Part shown: positions 23,850-32,299 of the stretch, piece after piece
How the letters are laid out: each line of letters begins with the position of its first letter
Numbering within the stretch: position 1 is the stretch's first letter
DNA from: Bacillota bacterium
Lineage (GTDB): Bacteria; Bacillota; SHA-98; UBA4971
Direction: 5' to 3'
NCBI GenBank assembly: GCA_012841305.1
Contig: DUVA01000235.1
Coordinates: forward strand, 1 to 36,147
DNA: 36,147 nucleotides
Notes under the pieces: model-generated
The model's database searches: none
Told to the model about the DNA's origin: nothing
The model's input: only the letters and a program-made list of their open reading frames with translations
Translations under genes and position numbers: made by a program

Positions 23850-25622
23850 GTGCAAGAAGGTTTAGGCGTACGTGCATTTACCACACGTGAACTCAGAGAC
23901 ATGTTCAGAGACTTCTTTGTCAGCAAGGATCATGTTCCTCTCCCGTCTGCTTCTTTGGTTCCCAGAAATGACCCAACGCTTTTGCTCACAGGGGCAGGTA
24001 TGGTTCCTTTCAAGCCGTACTATATCGGTACTGCTAAGCCCGAATACCTTCGTGCGACTACCTGTCAGAAATGCATAAGGACATTGGATATTGAAAATGT
24101 GGGTATGACCTCGCGACACCTCACATGCTTTGAAATGCTCGGGAACTTCTCTTTCGGAGACTATTTCAAGAAAGACGCGATTATCTGGGCGTGGGAGTTT
24201 GTCACAACTCATTTGGGCTTGCCTGAAGATAAGTTGTGGATCACCATATACCTTGATGATGACGAGGCTTTTGATATCTGGAACAGAATAATCGGAGTTC
24301 CATCTGAGCGCATAGTACGGTTGGGAAAACCGGACAACTTCTGGGAGATCGGAGTCGGTCCTTGTGGGCCATGCTCAGAAATTCATGTAGACCGCGGAGA
24401 ATCTTTCGGATGCGGACAACCTGACTGCAGAGTCGGTTGCGATTGTGACAGGTTTATGGAAATCTGGAACCTTGTCTTTATTCAATTCTACTGTAATGAA
24501 AAAGGAGAATACAAGCTCCTTGAGAGAAAAGGGATCGATACAGGGATGGGCCTCGAACGGGTTGCGGCAGTTATGCAAGGCGCGTCTACCGTGTTTGACA
24601 CTGATGCTTTCCGACCCGTCACACAAGCGATTCTGGACGCTGCCGGACTCAGAGGAGACCCGAACCCTAAACAGATGACGTCCCTGAGAATAGTAGCTGA
24701 CCATGCTCGTGCTGTCACGTTTCTCATAGCTGACGGTGTTCTCCCTGCCAATGAGGGCAGAGGATATGTGTTGCGTAGATTGATTCGCAGAGCAGTTCGC
24801 CATGGAAAACTCCTTGGAATTCAGAAGCCGTTCATGGTCGACATGGCTGATGTGGTCTCATCAGTGTTTTCTCATACCTATCCTGAGCTTGTCATGAGAA
24901 AGGATCATATTCATAAGGTCATAGGGTCTGAAGAACAACGGTTCTTAGAACGCCTCGATCAAGGCACGACGATGCTCCAAGACATCGTTATGGAGCTGGA
25001 GAACAAAGGGTCATTGACAGTCCCAGGATCCTGGGCGTTTAAGCTTTATGATACTTACGGATTCCCGCTTGAGCTAACAAGGGAAATTGCAGGGGAAAGC
25101 GGGATGACCGTGGACGAAGAAGGCTTTCTGGAAGCCATGGAAGAACAAAGGGAGCGTGCCAGAGCTTCCAGGCATGCCCTGGGGTATATGGGCGGCCTGT
25201 CTACTGCAAAAGCAGAAGCCCTGTCCGGTCTTGACGTTGAGTTTATCGGATATGATACTTTGACCGGCGAGTCCAAGATAACCGCCATATTTGCTGAAGG
25301 TGAACCTGTAGGGCACATATCGTCAGGCCAAGACGGGGAGGTCGTCCTTGATAGAACTCCGTTCTATGCTGAAGCCGGGGGACAAGTCGGTGATTCCGGA
25401 GATATCGTCGGAGAAGGCTTTCGTGCAAGAGTCAACAATACGGTCAGGCTTTCCGATTCTGTAATTGCACATAACGTTACAGTCGTTGAAGGAGATCTCA
25501 GCGTAGGAGATGTAGCCAACGCAAGAGTGGATGAGGGCATGAGGAGTTCTACAGCCAGGAACCATACAGCTACCCACCTGCTCCAGGCAGCGCTTAGGGC
25601 AGTCCTCGGTGACCATGTCTAG
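23850..25622 (+). CDS. alaS: alanyl-tRNA synthetase, N-terminal part (ends at in-frame TAG)
   Basis: This part holds the class II aminoacylation core (FTTRELRDMFRDFF, PLLLTGAGMVPFKPYYIG region, NVGMTSRHLTCFEMLGNFSFGDYFKK), the tRNA-recognition domain and the first half of the editing domain. The editing motif HxxxH is at H572-H576 (HTATH). The frame stops at TAG 25620-25622 (codon 591) in the conserved segment GDHV-stop-QAGS, where homologues usually have Lys, Asn or Ser. The same frame continues immediately with normal AlaS sequence. GTG 23850 is preceded by GGGAGG at 9 nt. Aminoacylation could survive in a 590-residue fragment, but editing would not. Confidence 0.92.
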   Translation: MQEGLGVRAFTTRELRDMFRDFFVSKDHVPLPSASLVPRNDPTLLLTGAGMVPFKPYYIGTAKPEYLRATTCQKCIRTLDIENVGMTSRHLTCFEMLGNFSFGDYFKKDAIIWAWEFVTTHLGLPEDKLWITIYLDDDEAFDIWNRIIGVPSERIVRLGKPDNFWEIGVGPCGPCSEIHVDRGESFGCGQPDCRVGCDCDRFMEIWNLVFIQFYCNEKGEYKLLERKGIDTGMGLERVAAVMQGASTVFDTDAFRPVTQAILDAAGLRGDPNPKQMTSLRIVADHARAVTFLIADGVLPANEGRGYVLRRLIRRAVRHGKLLGIQKPFMVDMADVVSSVFSHTYPELVMRKDHIHKVIGSEEQRFLERLDQGTTMLQDIVMELENKGSLTVPGSWAFKLYDTYGFPLELTREIAGESGMTVDEEGFLEAMEEQRERARASRHALGYMGGLSTAKAEALSGLDVEFIGYDTLTGESKITAIFAEGEPVGHISSGQDGEVVLDRTPFYAEAGGQVGDSGDIVGEGFRARVNNTVRLSDSVIAHNVTVVEGDLSVGDVANARVDEGMRSSTARNHTATHLLQAALRAVLGDHV

Positions 25623-25637
25623 CAGGCAGGTTCATAT

Positions 25638-26525
25638 GTGTCAGGTGACAGACTGAGGTTTGACTTCTCACACCCTTCACCTGTAAGTGACAGTGAACTG
25701 CGCAAGGTAGAAGACATGGTTACAAAGTGGATTCTTGATAATTTCCGTGTTAAAGCTGAAGTAATGCCAATCGCAGAAGCGGAGGAAATTGGCGCGATAG
25801 CCTTATTCGGAGAGAAGTACGGCAACGATGTAAGAGTAGTCCGGATCGGTGATGTCAGCGCTGAGTTTTGCGGTGGCACACACATAGATCGTACAGGACA
25901 AATCGGTCTTTTGAAGATTATCTCAGAAAGCCCGGTTGCAGCAGGTATTCGCCGTATTGAAGCTGTGAGTGGCTACTCTGTGCTCGATTACATGAGGTCT
26001 AATCAAGAGATACTTGACAATACCGCCAAGGCACTCAAGTGCCTTCCTGAGGAGATTCCGGACAGAGTACTAAAGCTGCAACGAGACGCGAAGGATCTGG
26101 AGAAGGAGCTTGAAAGCCTGACAATAAAAGCAGCTCTGCCCAAAGTCCGTCATCTGATTGATCAGGCTGTCGAAGTCAATGGCGCCAAAGTAGTGGTGGA
26201 CGCAGTGGACGGCCTGGACGGACATGCCATTCGAGAGCTTGCTGACAGGATCAGGGATGAAATACGCCGAGGCGTGGTGGTATTGGGCTCTCGTGTCGAT
26301 GAGAGAGTTCTGTTTGTGGCTGTGGTCACGAAGGATTTGATCGAACGAGGGATCCGTGCAGGAGATATTGTGAGGGTTGCCGCAACGATTACCGGCGGGG
26401 GAGGCGGGGGAAGGCCTGATATGGCACAAGCAGGAGGGAAAGATGTATCAAGGCTGGATGAAGCCCTCGGGAAAACCAGGTCTTTCATAGAGAGCCGGCT
26501 GGCATTAGATAAAGAGGATCGCTAG
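25638..26525 (+). CDS. alaS: alanyl-tRNA synthetase, C-terminal part (editing half and C-Ala domain)
   Basis: This is the direct continuation of the AlaS frame after the TAG. It carries the second half of the editing-site zinc motif, CGGTH (C674-H678 in full-length numbering), the FDFSHPSPVSDSELRKVED segment, RIEAVSG, a coiled-coil linker and the glycine-rich C-Ala (DHHA1-like) domain with GGGGGGRPDMAQAGG. The first in-frame start is GTG 25638, 15 nt after the stop, with an AGG 7 nt upstream, so reinitiation is conceivable. Read as one gene, 23850-26525 gives about 891 codons, close to the usual AlaRS length. The part itself ends in TAG. Whether it is made by readthrough, reinitiation or not at all cannot be told from sequence. 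Confidence 0.85.
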   Translation: MSGDRLRFDFSHPSPVSDSELRKVEDMVTKWILDNFRVKAEVMPIAEAEEIGAIALFGEKYGNDVRVVRIGDVSAEFCGGTHIDRTGQIGLLKIISESPVAAGIRRIEAVSGYSVLDYMRSNQEILDNTAKALKCLPEEIPDRVLKLQRDAKDLEKELESLTIKAALPKVRHLIDQAVEVNGAKVVVDAVDGLDGHAIRELADRIRDEIRRGVVVLGSRVDERVLFVAVVTKDLIERGIRAGDIVRVAATITGGGGGGRPDMAQAGGKDVSRLDEALGKTRSFIESRLALDKEDR

Positions 26526-26575
26526 TCTTGTGCGAAGATCTCTGGTAAACTTAGCGTCGGGAGCGTGAGGACGTT

Positions 26576-26830
26576 ATGAATGGCTCTTTTGATGAAACCC
26601 GGACGTTCCGCATTGTTCCGGAGGATAAGGTTAGCATTAGGGATGTTCTCCTTGAGGTGAGTCACGCGCTAAAGGAGAAAGGGTACAATCCTGTGAACCA
26701 ACTCGTAGGGTACCTGATGTCAGGGGATCCTACATACGTAACCAGTCATAAAGGTGCCCGTAACCTCATACGGAAGCTTGAGCGCGACGAGATCCTGGAA
26801 GAGCTTATCAGGCACTATCTGGGTATATGA
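26576..26830 (+). CDS. ireB: IreB family regulatory phosphoprotein (UPF0297, YrzL)
   Basis: The protein has 84 residues and spans the whole UPF0297 family. The N-terminal segment [20 protein letters not shown], the centre [41 protein letters not shown] and the end ELIRHYL are all family-typical. In Enterococcus faecalis IreB is a substrate of the Ser/Thr kinase IreK and negatively affects cephalosporin resistance; the phosphorylated threonines there lie near the N-terminus, where Thr8 and Thr10 are candidates here. Its stop overlaps the next ATG (ATGA). The position after alaS and near ruvX is the standard Firmicutes arrangement. Confidence 0.93.
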   Translation: MNGSFDETRTFRIVPEDKVSIRDVLLEVSHALKEKGYNPVNQLVGYLMSGDPTYVTSHKGARNLIRKLERDEILEELIRHYLGI

Positions 26831-27786
26831 ATCACTCTGTTGAAATGAGGTTGCTAGGGAGGACGAATATCGCAGTATCGAGGTTATGCTTCGGGACTTT
26901 GACAATCGGGCCTCTTCAAGCAAATCTTTCTGTTCATGAAGGTGCTTCTCTGATTCGTTCCGCTGTTCGACGAGGGATAAACTTCATCGATACAGCAGAG
27001 ATATATGGCACATATCCGTATATTCGTGAAGCAATCTCAGGGATATGCCGTAGCGATGTGGTAATTGCGTCTCGATCTTACGATTATACATACGAGAACA
27101 TGCAGAAATCGGTGGCTTCTGCTCTTGATGCTATGAATGTCGACTACCTTGACCTGTTCCTATTACACGAACAGGAATCAGCCCTGACATTGAAAGGCCA
27201 TAGAGAGGCTATTCGTTACTTGGAAGACGCCCGAGAGGCAGGAACGGTTAGGGCAATCGGGGTGTCGACTCACTATGTTCAGTGTGTAAAAGCAGCTGCC
27301 TTTATACCTGAAATCGATGTTATTCACCCACTACTGAACTACTCGGGGATAGGAATTGCCGATGGTACGGTCCTGGACATGCTTCAGGCAATTGAATTAG
27401 CCCACTTGCAAGGGAAAGGCATATACTCCATGAAAGCTATCGGAGGCGGGGCCTTGCTCCGCGATGTAGAGGGAGCACTGAAATTTGCGATTAAGCAGCC
27501 ATATGTGGATTCAATTGCAGTAGGCATTAAGACCCTGGATGAGCTTGAGATGGATTTAGCCATATTCGAAGGGCGCGAACCTGATGAGTCCCTTCGCGAA
27601 AGGACCTGTCTTGATAAGACTCTGATAATTGAACCATGGTGTGTCGGCTGCGGCAAGTGTGTCGAGAGATGCAGTCATGGGGCTCTTAACATTGTTCACG
27701 GGCGCGCTGAAGTTGACGAGACAAGATGCGTGCTTTGCGGTTATTGCCAGGCAGTCTGTCCTGAGGTATGCATGAAGGTGGTCTGA
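26827..27786 (+). CDS. aldo/keto reductase fused to a 2x[4Fe-4S] ferredoxin domain
   Basis: The N-terminal 260 residues form an AKR barrel ([54 protein letters not shown]). The C-terminus has two ferredoxin motifs, C272-C275-C278-C282 and C301-C304-C307-C311, each CxxCxxCxxxC. The enzyme is therefore likely to pass electrons between ferredoxin-type carriers and a carbonyl substrate in an anaerobe. In the AKR tetrad Asp, Tyr and His can be placed, but the strand that normally bears the catalytic Lys reads [10 protein letters not shown] with no Lys at the expected spot. It overlaps ireB by 4 bp. Substrate not identified. Confidence 0.88.
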   Translation: MNHSVEMRLLGRTNIAVSRLCFGTLTIGPLQANLSVHEGASLIRSAVRRGINFIDTAEIYGTYPYIREAISGICRSDVVIASRSYDYTYENMQKSVASALDAMNVDYLDLFLLHEQESALTLKGHREAIRYLEDAREAGTVRAIGVSTHYVQCVKAAAFIPEIDVIHPLLNYSGIGIADGTVLDMLQAIELAHLQGKGIYSMKAIGGGALLRDVEGALKFAIKQPYVDSIAVGIKTLDELEMDLAIFEGREPDESLRERTCLDKTLIIEPWCVGCGKCVERCSHGALNIVHGRAEVDETRCVLCGYCQAVCPEVCMKVV

Positions 27787-27791
27787 CACGT

Positions 27792-28307
27792 ATGAGAATA
27801 ATGGGCCTTGACGTTGGCTCAAAAACCATAGGAATCGCCCTTTCTGATCCTGATCGTATTGTCAGCCAACCTTTTTCAGTAATCAGGAGAACCGGAAAGA
27901 AGCACGACATCAGGGGACTGTGTCAGGTGGTAAAGGACAAGGAAGTGTCTCTCATAGTCGTTGGCTTGCCGAAGAATACCGATGGGTCACTGGGTAAAAG
28001 CGCTATGCAAGTCATGGAATTTACCGAAGCGTTGAAGATGAGTGTTTCTGTGCCTGTGGTTACCTGGGACGAAAGGTTTTCTACAACAGCCGCGGAGCGA
28101 GCCCTGATTTCTGCTGATGTGTCTCGACAGAAACGAAAAGGTGTGATAGACTCAGTTGCCGCTGCGATAATCCTCGATGGTTATTTGGATTATCTCAGGC
28201 AGCGGTCTGACATTTCTTCGGGCTGCGAATCAAAGGACTTGTCTATGGAAAACATAGCGAGGAATAGAATAGCAGGAAAAGAACATAAACCGGGAGAATA
28301 CGACTAG
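27792..28307 (+). CDS. ruvX: Holliday junction resolvase-like RuvX (YqgF)
   Basis: This RNase H-fold nuclease family includes a member needed for 16S rRNA 5'-end processing in E. coli. Family motifs are GLDVGSKTIGIALSD (about 4-18), VGLPKNTDGSLGKSA, WDERFSTTAAERAL and the final DSVAAAIILDGYLD. The preferred ATG 27792 gives the conserved MRIMGLDVG start, about 171 residues, with GAAGGTGG upstream; an in-frame ATG at 27768 would overlap the AKR gene. The 35-residue tail after the last motif is polar and non-conserved. Confidence 0.92.
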   Translation: MRIMGLDVGSKTIGIALSDPDRIVSQPFSVIRRTGKKHDIRGLCQVVKDKEVSLIVVGLPKNTDGSLGKSAMQVMEFTEALKMSVSVPVVTWDERFSTTAAERALISADVSRQKRKGVIDSVAAAIILDGYLDYLRQRSDISSGCESKDLSMENIARNRIAGKEHKPGEYD

Positions 28308-28330
28308 TGCCATGATGAACTGAAAGTGGG

Positions 28331-28702
28331 GTGCTTGAAATGCCCGAGTTGGACGAGATTGTTACATTGATTTACGATGACGGAGAACAGGAGACCTTTA
28401 CTGTCGAAGAAATCCTTGAAGTAGACGGAAAGACTTATGTAGTGCTTGTGCCTGAAGAAATAGACACTGAAGCCGCTGATGACATGGAAGTCGATGCCTT
28501 CATCTTCAAAGTGGAGGAGAAGGAAGATGGAGAAGAAATCCTTGTCGAACTCGATGATGACGAATACGAGAAGATAACTGAAGTCCTCTGCGAAGAAGAC
28601 GAGGACGATGAAGATTTCGATGAAGATTTTGACGATGACGAGGACGATGACGATTTCGACTTTGACGAAGATTTTAATGAGGATATCGACGACGAGGAAT
28701 AG
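28331..28702 (+). CDS. DUF1292 protein with long acidic tail (YrzB-like)
   Basis: The N-terminal part (about 1-85) matches the DUF1292 family found after ruvX in Firmicutes: EIVTLIYDDGEQETFTVEEILEVDGKTYVVL and a later EEDGEEILVELDDDEY-like segment. From about residue 88 the tail is almost only Asp and Glu with interspersed Phe, about 35 residues with strongly biased codons (GAC/GAT/GAA). ATG 28340 is a possible alternative start to GTG 28331, with GTGGGG upstream. Function of the family is unknown; the acidic tail could bind basic proteins or metal ions. It sits between ruvX and mltG. Confidence 0.82.
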   Translation: MLEMPELDEIVTLIYDDGEQETFTVEEILEVDGKTYVVLVPEEIDTEAADDMEVDAFIFKVEEKEDGEEILVELDDDEYEKITEVLCEEDEDDEDFDEDFDDDEDDDDFDFDEDFNEDIDDEE

Positions 28703-28708
28703 ATACCG

Positions 28709-29758
28709 GTGTCAGGTGAGCTTGGTTCCAACAGATCTCAGCAAAGCATCATAACATGGCGGGGCCTTGAAGCGAAAATCCTATTGGGTGTTGTCATATT
28801 TCTTATGATTTGCCTTGGTTTTCTGTTGCTTCCCTATGGCCCCGCACATGAGACCGTGGTCTCGATAGACCCGGGCATGACCTCGAAGGAAATTGCAGGC
28901 CTCTTGAGTGAGGCAGATCTCCTTCAATCGCCTATCCTTTTCCGCATAGTCACTAAGCTGACACGAGTCGACAATAAGCTTAAAGCGGGTACATACAGAC
29001 TCAACTCCCGAATGGGGACTGTCGGTATTGTACGGGCGTTAGCCCGAGGCGATGTAGAACTCGTACGGTTCACAATTCCGGAAGGGGTCTCTATGAAGGA
29101 TATGGCTGACTTGCTTGAAGCCAAAGGCCTTGCATCAAAAGAGCGTTTTCTTTACCTCGCCGGCGGCCAAGACGCTGACTTCAAAGTAAGCGAAGGCGAC
29201 ATGGAGTTCTCGGGCAATCTCGAAGGCTACCTGTTCCCAGACACATATACAGTGGAAATCGGTATCACAGAGGAAGAGATTATCACCGTGATGGTAAGAA
29301 GGTTTGCCCAGGCCGTGCTGCCCGAGTGGTCTCGGGAGAATGTAGATGAGAATGCAAAAAAGCTTGGCCTTCACGGAGTTATTACCCTTGCGTCCATAAT
29401 AGAGAAGGAAGCGAAACTTTCTGAAGAAAGGCCATTGGTGGCCTCCGTGTTTTACAATAGGCTAAGGCTGAATATGCCTCTGCAATCTTGTGCTACGGTT
29501 CAGTTTGCCCTTGGCTCGTGGAAAACACGACTCACTCTCAATGACCTCGAGACAGACTCTCCTTACAATACTTACATTACCCTTGGACTTCCCCCGGGTC
29601 CCATTGCCTCTCCTGGATTGTCTTCAGTGCGTGCAGCGCTTGAACCTGCAGCTTCAGATTATCTTTACTTTACTGCAGATCAAAAAGGCGGGCACGTATT
29701 TACCAGGACATTTAGAGAGCATCAAAAAGCTGCCGCGCAAGTACAAACACGCGATTAG
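28709..29758 (+). CDS. mltG: endolytic murein transglycosylase MltG
   Basis: This membrane-anchored enzyme cleaves nascent glycan strands. One N-terminal membrane helix (about 24-47) is followed by a LysM-like subdomain (VVSIDPGMTSKEIAGLLSEADLL) and the catalytic YceG fold: LEGYLFPDTY, ASIIEKEAKLSEERPLVASVFYNRL (catalytic Glu about 233), LQSCATVQFALG and SPYNTYITLGLPPGPIASPG. Length of 349 residues is typical. The GTG start lies 6 bp after the DUF1292 stop, so the two are likely co-translated. It precedes a penicillin-binding protein, consistent with a shared role in wall synthesis or sporulation. Confidence 0.93.
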   Translation: MSGELGSNRSQQSIITWRGLEAKILLGVVIFLMICLGFLLLPYGPAHETVVSIDPGMTSKEIAGLLSEADLLQSPILFRIVTKLTRVDNKLKAGTYRLNSRMGTVGIVRALARGDVELVRFTIPEGVSMKDMADLLEAKGLASKERFLYLAGGQDADFKVSEGDMEFSGNLEGYLFPDTYTVEIGITEEEIITVMVRRFAQAVLPEWSRENVDENAKKLGLHGVITLASIIEKEAKLSEERPLVASVFYNRLRLNMPLQSCATVQFALGSWKTRLTLNDLETDSPYNTYITLGLPPGPIASPGLSSVRAALEPAASDYLYFTADQKGGHVFTRTFREHQKAAAQVQTRD

Positions 29759-29819
29759 ACTCCTAGATTTCGAGGAAGGCTACGGTTGTGTATTACAGTG
29801 ACTGTGGAGGGCTGTCTCT

Positions 29820-31463
29820 GTGTCATGGCGTAGCAAGCCCGGCAAAATCCGTGCCGAAAGTATCATATACGGTCTTCTTGCCATTTTCCTCTTTCTCATC
29901 TCTGAACTCACATGGCTTCAACTCGTCCGCGGTGAGACTCTTGCTAAGCGAGCACGGGATCAACGTATGGAAGTGCTCTCTAGAACCCCACTTCGAGGAA
30001 CAATCTATGACAGAAACATGCAAGTCCTGGCCGGGACCTTCTATGAGCCTGCAATAATCATTTTTCCTGAACTCGTGTCAGACAGGGATAGCGTGGAAGA
30101 GTTTCTGTCATTCTTTCAACTACCTGCTCAAACCTGTCTGTATCTTGATGCAAGCAAAGTCTCTCTTGACAGTCTAAATTCAAAGATACCGGACGACCCG
30201 GGCGTTGCTGTCATCAGGCAACCTGTTCGATACGATTCTACCGGGTTGGCTGCCCACGTCATAGGTTACCTTGACAACGAGAGCGTCACGGGAATATCGG
30301 GAATCGAGAAAACCTTTGACACCTACCTCCGTAGTGGGGATACGGGTCTTGTGGTATCTTTTGTCGATGCCAGACGTGTGCCTTATAAGGGCTTAGGAAT
30401 TAGGTGGCTTCACAACGCAGAAGCTGCGGCTGAACTAGTCCTTACCATTGACCGCAAGATACAGAAAATCGTTGAGGACGTAATGGACGAAAGGATCCCC
30501 AAGGGCGCTGTGGTCGTCATGGAGCCTGAAACCGGGCAAGTGCTGGCTATGGCCAGCAGACCTTCTTTTTCCCCTAACAAGGTGGGAAGTGCCGTCAAAG
30601 CTCCTCTATCTCCAATGATAAACAGGGCAATCACGCCTTATCCGGCAGGCTCAATATTGAAGATAGCGGTAGCCGCATGTGGCCTGGAGAAAAACGTTGT
30701 TTCCCTTTCAGACAGGTTTTACGACCCTGGATTCATAGACGTAGGCTCAAAAAGATTCAGGTGTTACCTGCATGAAAACGAAGGCCACGGCTGGATTTCG
30801 TTCCTGGACGCTATGGCTTATTCATGTAATCCGGTATTCATTGAAACTGCGCTGCGAATCGGCGGAAGAACCCTTGTAGATTTCTGTGAGAATCTGGGAT
30901 TTGGAGCTACTACAGGGATCAGCCTGCCTCATGAGCACCCCGGTCAACTCCCAGGCACCCACTACATGTCTCCGCAGGATACTGCCAATCTTGCAATAGG
31001 GCAAGGTGAAGCGCTGGTAACTCCAATCCAAATCGGGGTGCTGCTTTCTGTGATAGCCAATGGTGGCAGACTTGTCTCACCAAAGCTGGTCCTGGAAATC
31101 AAACCAAAAGGAGGGGGGACAATCACGGCCTTCAAATCAGATGCGCCACGGAGAGTGTTGTCGCAAGACACATGCAGGCAGCTTACATTCATGTTGGAGT
31201 CAGTCACCAGATGGGGGACGGCAAAGTCAGGTTGGGTCGATGAGTTCGGGTCCTGTGGCAAAACCGGAACCGCCGAAACAGGACGGCTGGACTCTGACGG
31301 ACGTCCCATATGTCATGCTTGGTTTGCAGGATTTGCTCCACTCAGGGATCCGCGCTTCGTAATAGTGGTTCTTGTTGAAGAAGGAGGGTCCGGCGGCGAA
31401 GTAGCCGCCCCCGTTTTCCAAGAGATTGCCGGTAAACTTCTCTTCGAATCCCCCCGCAACTAA
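29820..31463 (+). CDS. class B penicillin-binding protein (FtsI/SpoVD-like transpeptidase)
   Basis: The protein has an N-terminal anchor (about 14-36), a PBP dimer domain with TPLRGTIYDRNMQVLA, and a transpeptidase domain with S278-x-x-K281 (PAGSILK), S335-x-N337 (YSCN) and K481-T-G (CGKTGTAE). All three catalytic motifs are intact, so it should cross-link peptidoglycan. At 547 residues it lacks the long C-terminal PASTA domains of SpoVD/PBP2x. GTG 29820 follows GGAGGG by 8 nt. Placement between mltG and sigK suggests a role in elongation or in spore cortex, but which one is unresolved. Confidence 0.88.
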   Translation: MSWRSKPGKIRAESIIYGLLAIFLFLISELTWLQLVRGETLAKRARDQRMEVLSRTPLRGTIYDRNMQVLAGTFYEPAIIIFPELVSDRDSVEEFLSFFQLPAQTCLYLDASKVSLDSLNSKIPDDPGVAVIRQPVRYDSTGLAAHVIGYLDNESVTGISGIEKTFDTYLRSGDTGLVVSFVDARRVPYKGLGIRWLHNAEAAAELVLTIDRKIQKIVEDVMDERIPKGAVVVMEPETGQVLAMASRPSFSPNKVGSAVKAPLSPMINRAITPYPAGSILKIAVAACGLEKNVVSLSDRFYDPGFIDVGSKRFRCYLHENEGHGWISFLDAMAYSCNPVFIETALRIGGRTLVDFCENLGFGATTGISLPHEHPGQLPGTHYMSPQDTANLAIGQGEALVTPIQIGVLLSVIANGGRLVSPKLVLEIKPKGGGTITAFKSDAPRRVLSQDTCRQLTFMLESVTRWGTAKSGWVDEFGSCGKTGTAETGRLDSDGRPICHAWFAGFAPLRDPRFVIVVLVEEGGSGGEVAAPVFQEIAGKLLFESPRN

Positions 31464-31578
31464 AGTCATTAGTACGCAGTCCGCATATCATCGAAAAACA
31501 ACCCCAACGGAACATGCACTTTTCCCTGAGTAGATCATATCTATACTAATGAATCTTTTTACGGGGGTGGCTGATTTT

Positions 31579-32283
31579 ATGCTGGATCTCTTGATAGGTT
31601 CGGCTCTGCTTCTTCGTGGGCTGTGGCACCTCATATCCTACGTTTCGTCTGGAAATGTATTTCCACCCCCTCTGTCTGAGGAGGAAGAGGCCAAGGTCCT
31701 GATGGAAAAGGAACAAGGAAGCGAAGAGGCCAGGAAAACCTTGATTGAACGGAATCTCAGGTTGGTTGCACACATAGTTAAGAAATTTGACGGAGCTTTG
31801 GAAGATCAAAACGATTTGATCTCCATAGGCACTATAGGCCTGATAAAAGCGGTGGACACGTATAATCAACACCGTAAAACCAGATTAGCTACATATGCTG
31901 CCCGGTGTATAGAAAATGAGATCCTCATGCACCTTAGAGCGACAAGAAGAAACCGGGCAGAGCTTCTTCTGCATGACCCTATCGGATCGGATAAGGAAGG
32001 AAACGAAATCACCCTCATCGATGTGTTGGGAAGTGAAGCTGACGAAGTGGCGCTTGCAGTGGAAGGAAGACTGGAAGAGAAGAAGCTGGCGGAAAAGGTA
32101 GATACGCTGACTTGCCGTGAAAAGAAGGTCATTGAAATGCGGTACGGACTCAAAGACGGTATACGCAGGACTCAACGAGAAATCTCCAGGTATCTGGGAA
32201 TCTCCCGTTCGTACGTCTCAAGGATTGAAAAACGTGCGCTGATGAAACTTCAAAAGGAAATGGTAGCCAACGGGTACCATTGA
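31579..32283 (+). CDS. sigK: sporulation sigma factor, pro-sigma-K type
   Basis: The mature part matches sigma-K closely: FPPPLSEEEE, LIERNLRLVAHIVKKF, LISIGTIGLIKAVDTY, ATYAARCIENEILMHLRA, HDPIGSDKEGNEI, and the region 4 helix-turn-helix TQREISRYLGISRSYVSRIEKRALMKL. A hydrophobic N-terminal pro-sequence (LLIGSALLLRGLWHLISYV) implies activation by membrane proteolysis (SpoIVFB-type). The gene is uninterrupted, so no skin-like element splits it here. ATG 31579 is favoured because ACGGGGGTGG lies 10 nt upstream; ATG 31549 is also in frame. A SigE/SigK-like -10 (CATATCTATA, 31536-31545) is suggested just before it. It implies an endospore former. Confidence 0.88.
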   Translation: MLDLLIGSALLLRGLWHLISYVSSGNVFPPPLSEEEEAKVLMEKEQGSEEARKTLIERNLRLVAHIVKKFDGALEDQNDLISIGTIGLIKAVDTYNQHRKTRLATYAARCIENEILMHLRATRRNRAELLLHDPIGSDKEGNEITLIDVLGSEADEVALAVEGRLEEKKLAEKVDTLTCREKKVIEMRYGLKDGIRRTQREISRYLGISRSYVSRIEKRALMKLQKEMVANGYH

Positions 32284-32299
32284 TAATCCGTGAAAGTCC

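Noticed and set aside
23850-26525. Genome-wide reassignment of TAG to an amino acid
   Set aside because: TAG ends ddl, rel, hisS, iscS, iscU, ruvX, mltG, the AI-2E gene and others at the family-typical length, and the alaS 3' part itself.
28435-28731. Antisense serine-rich ORF
   Set aside because: It is the reverse reading of the GAY/GAR acidic tail of the DUF1292 gene and has no ribosome site.
31464-31578. Definite SigE/SigK promoter for sigK
   Set aside because: CATATCTATA resembles a mother-cell -10, but the spacing within it and the -35 region do not fit either consensus well enough to call.
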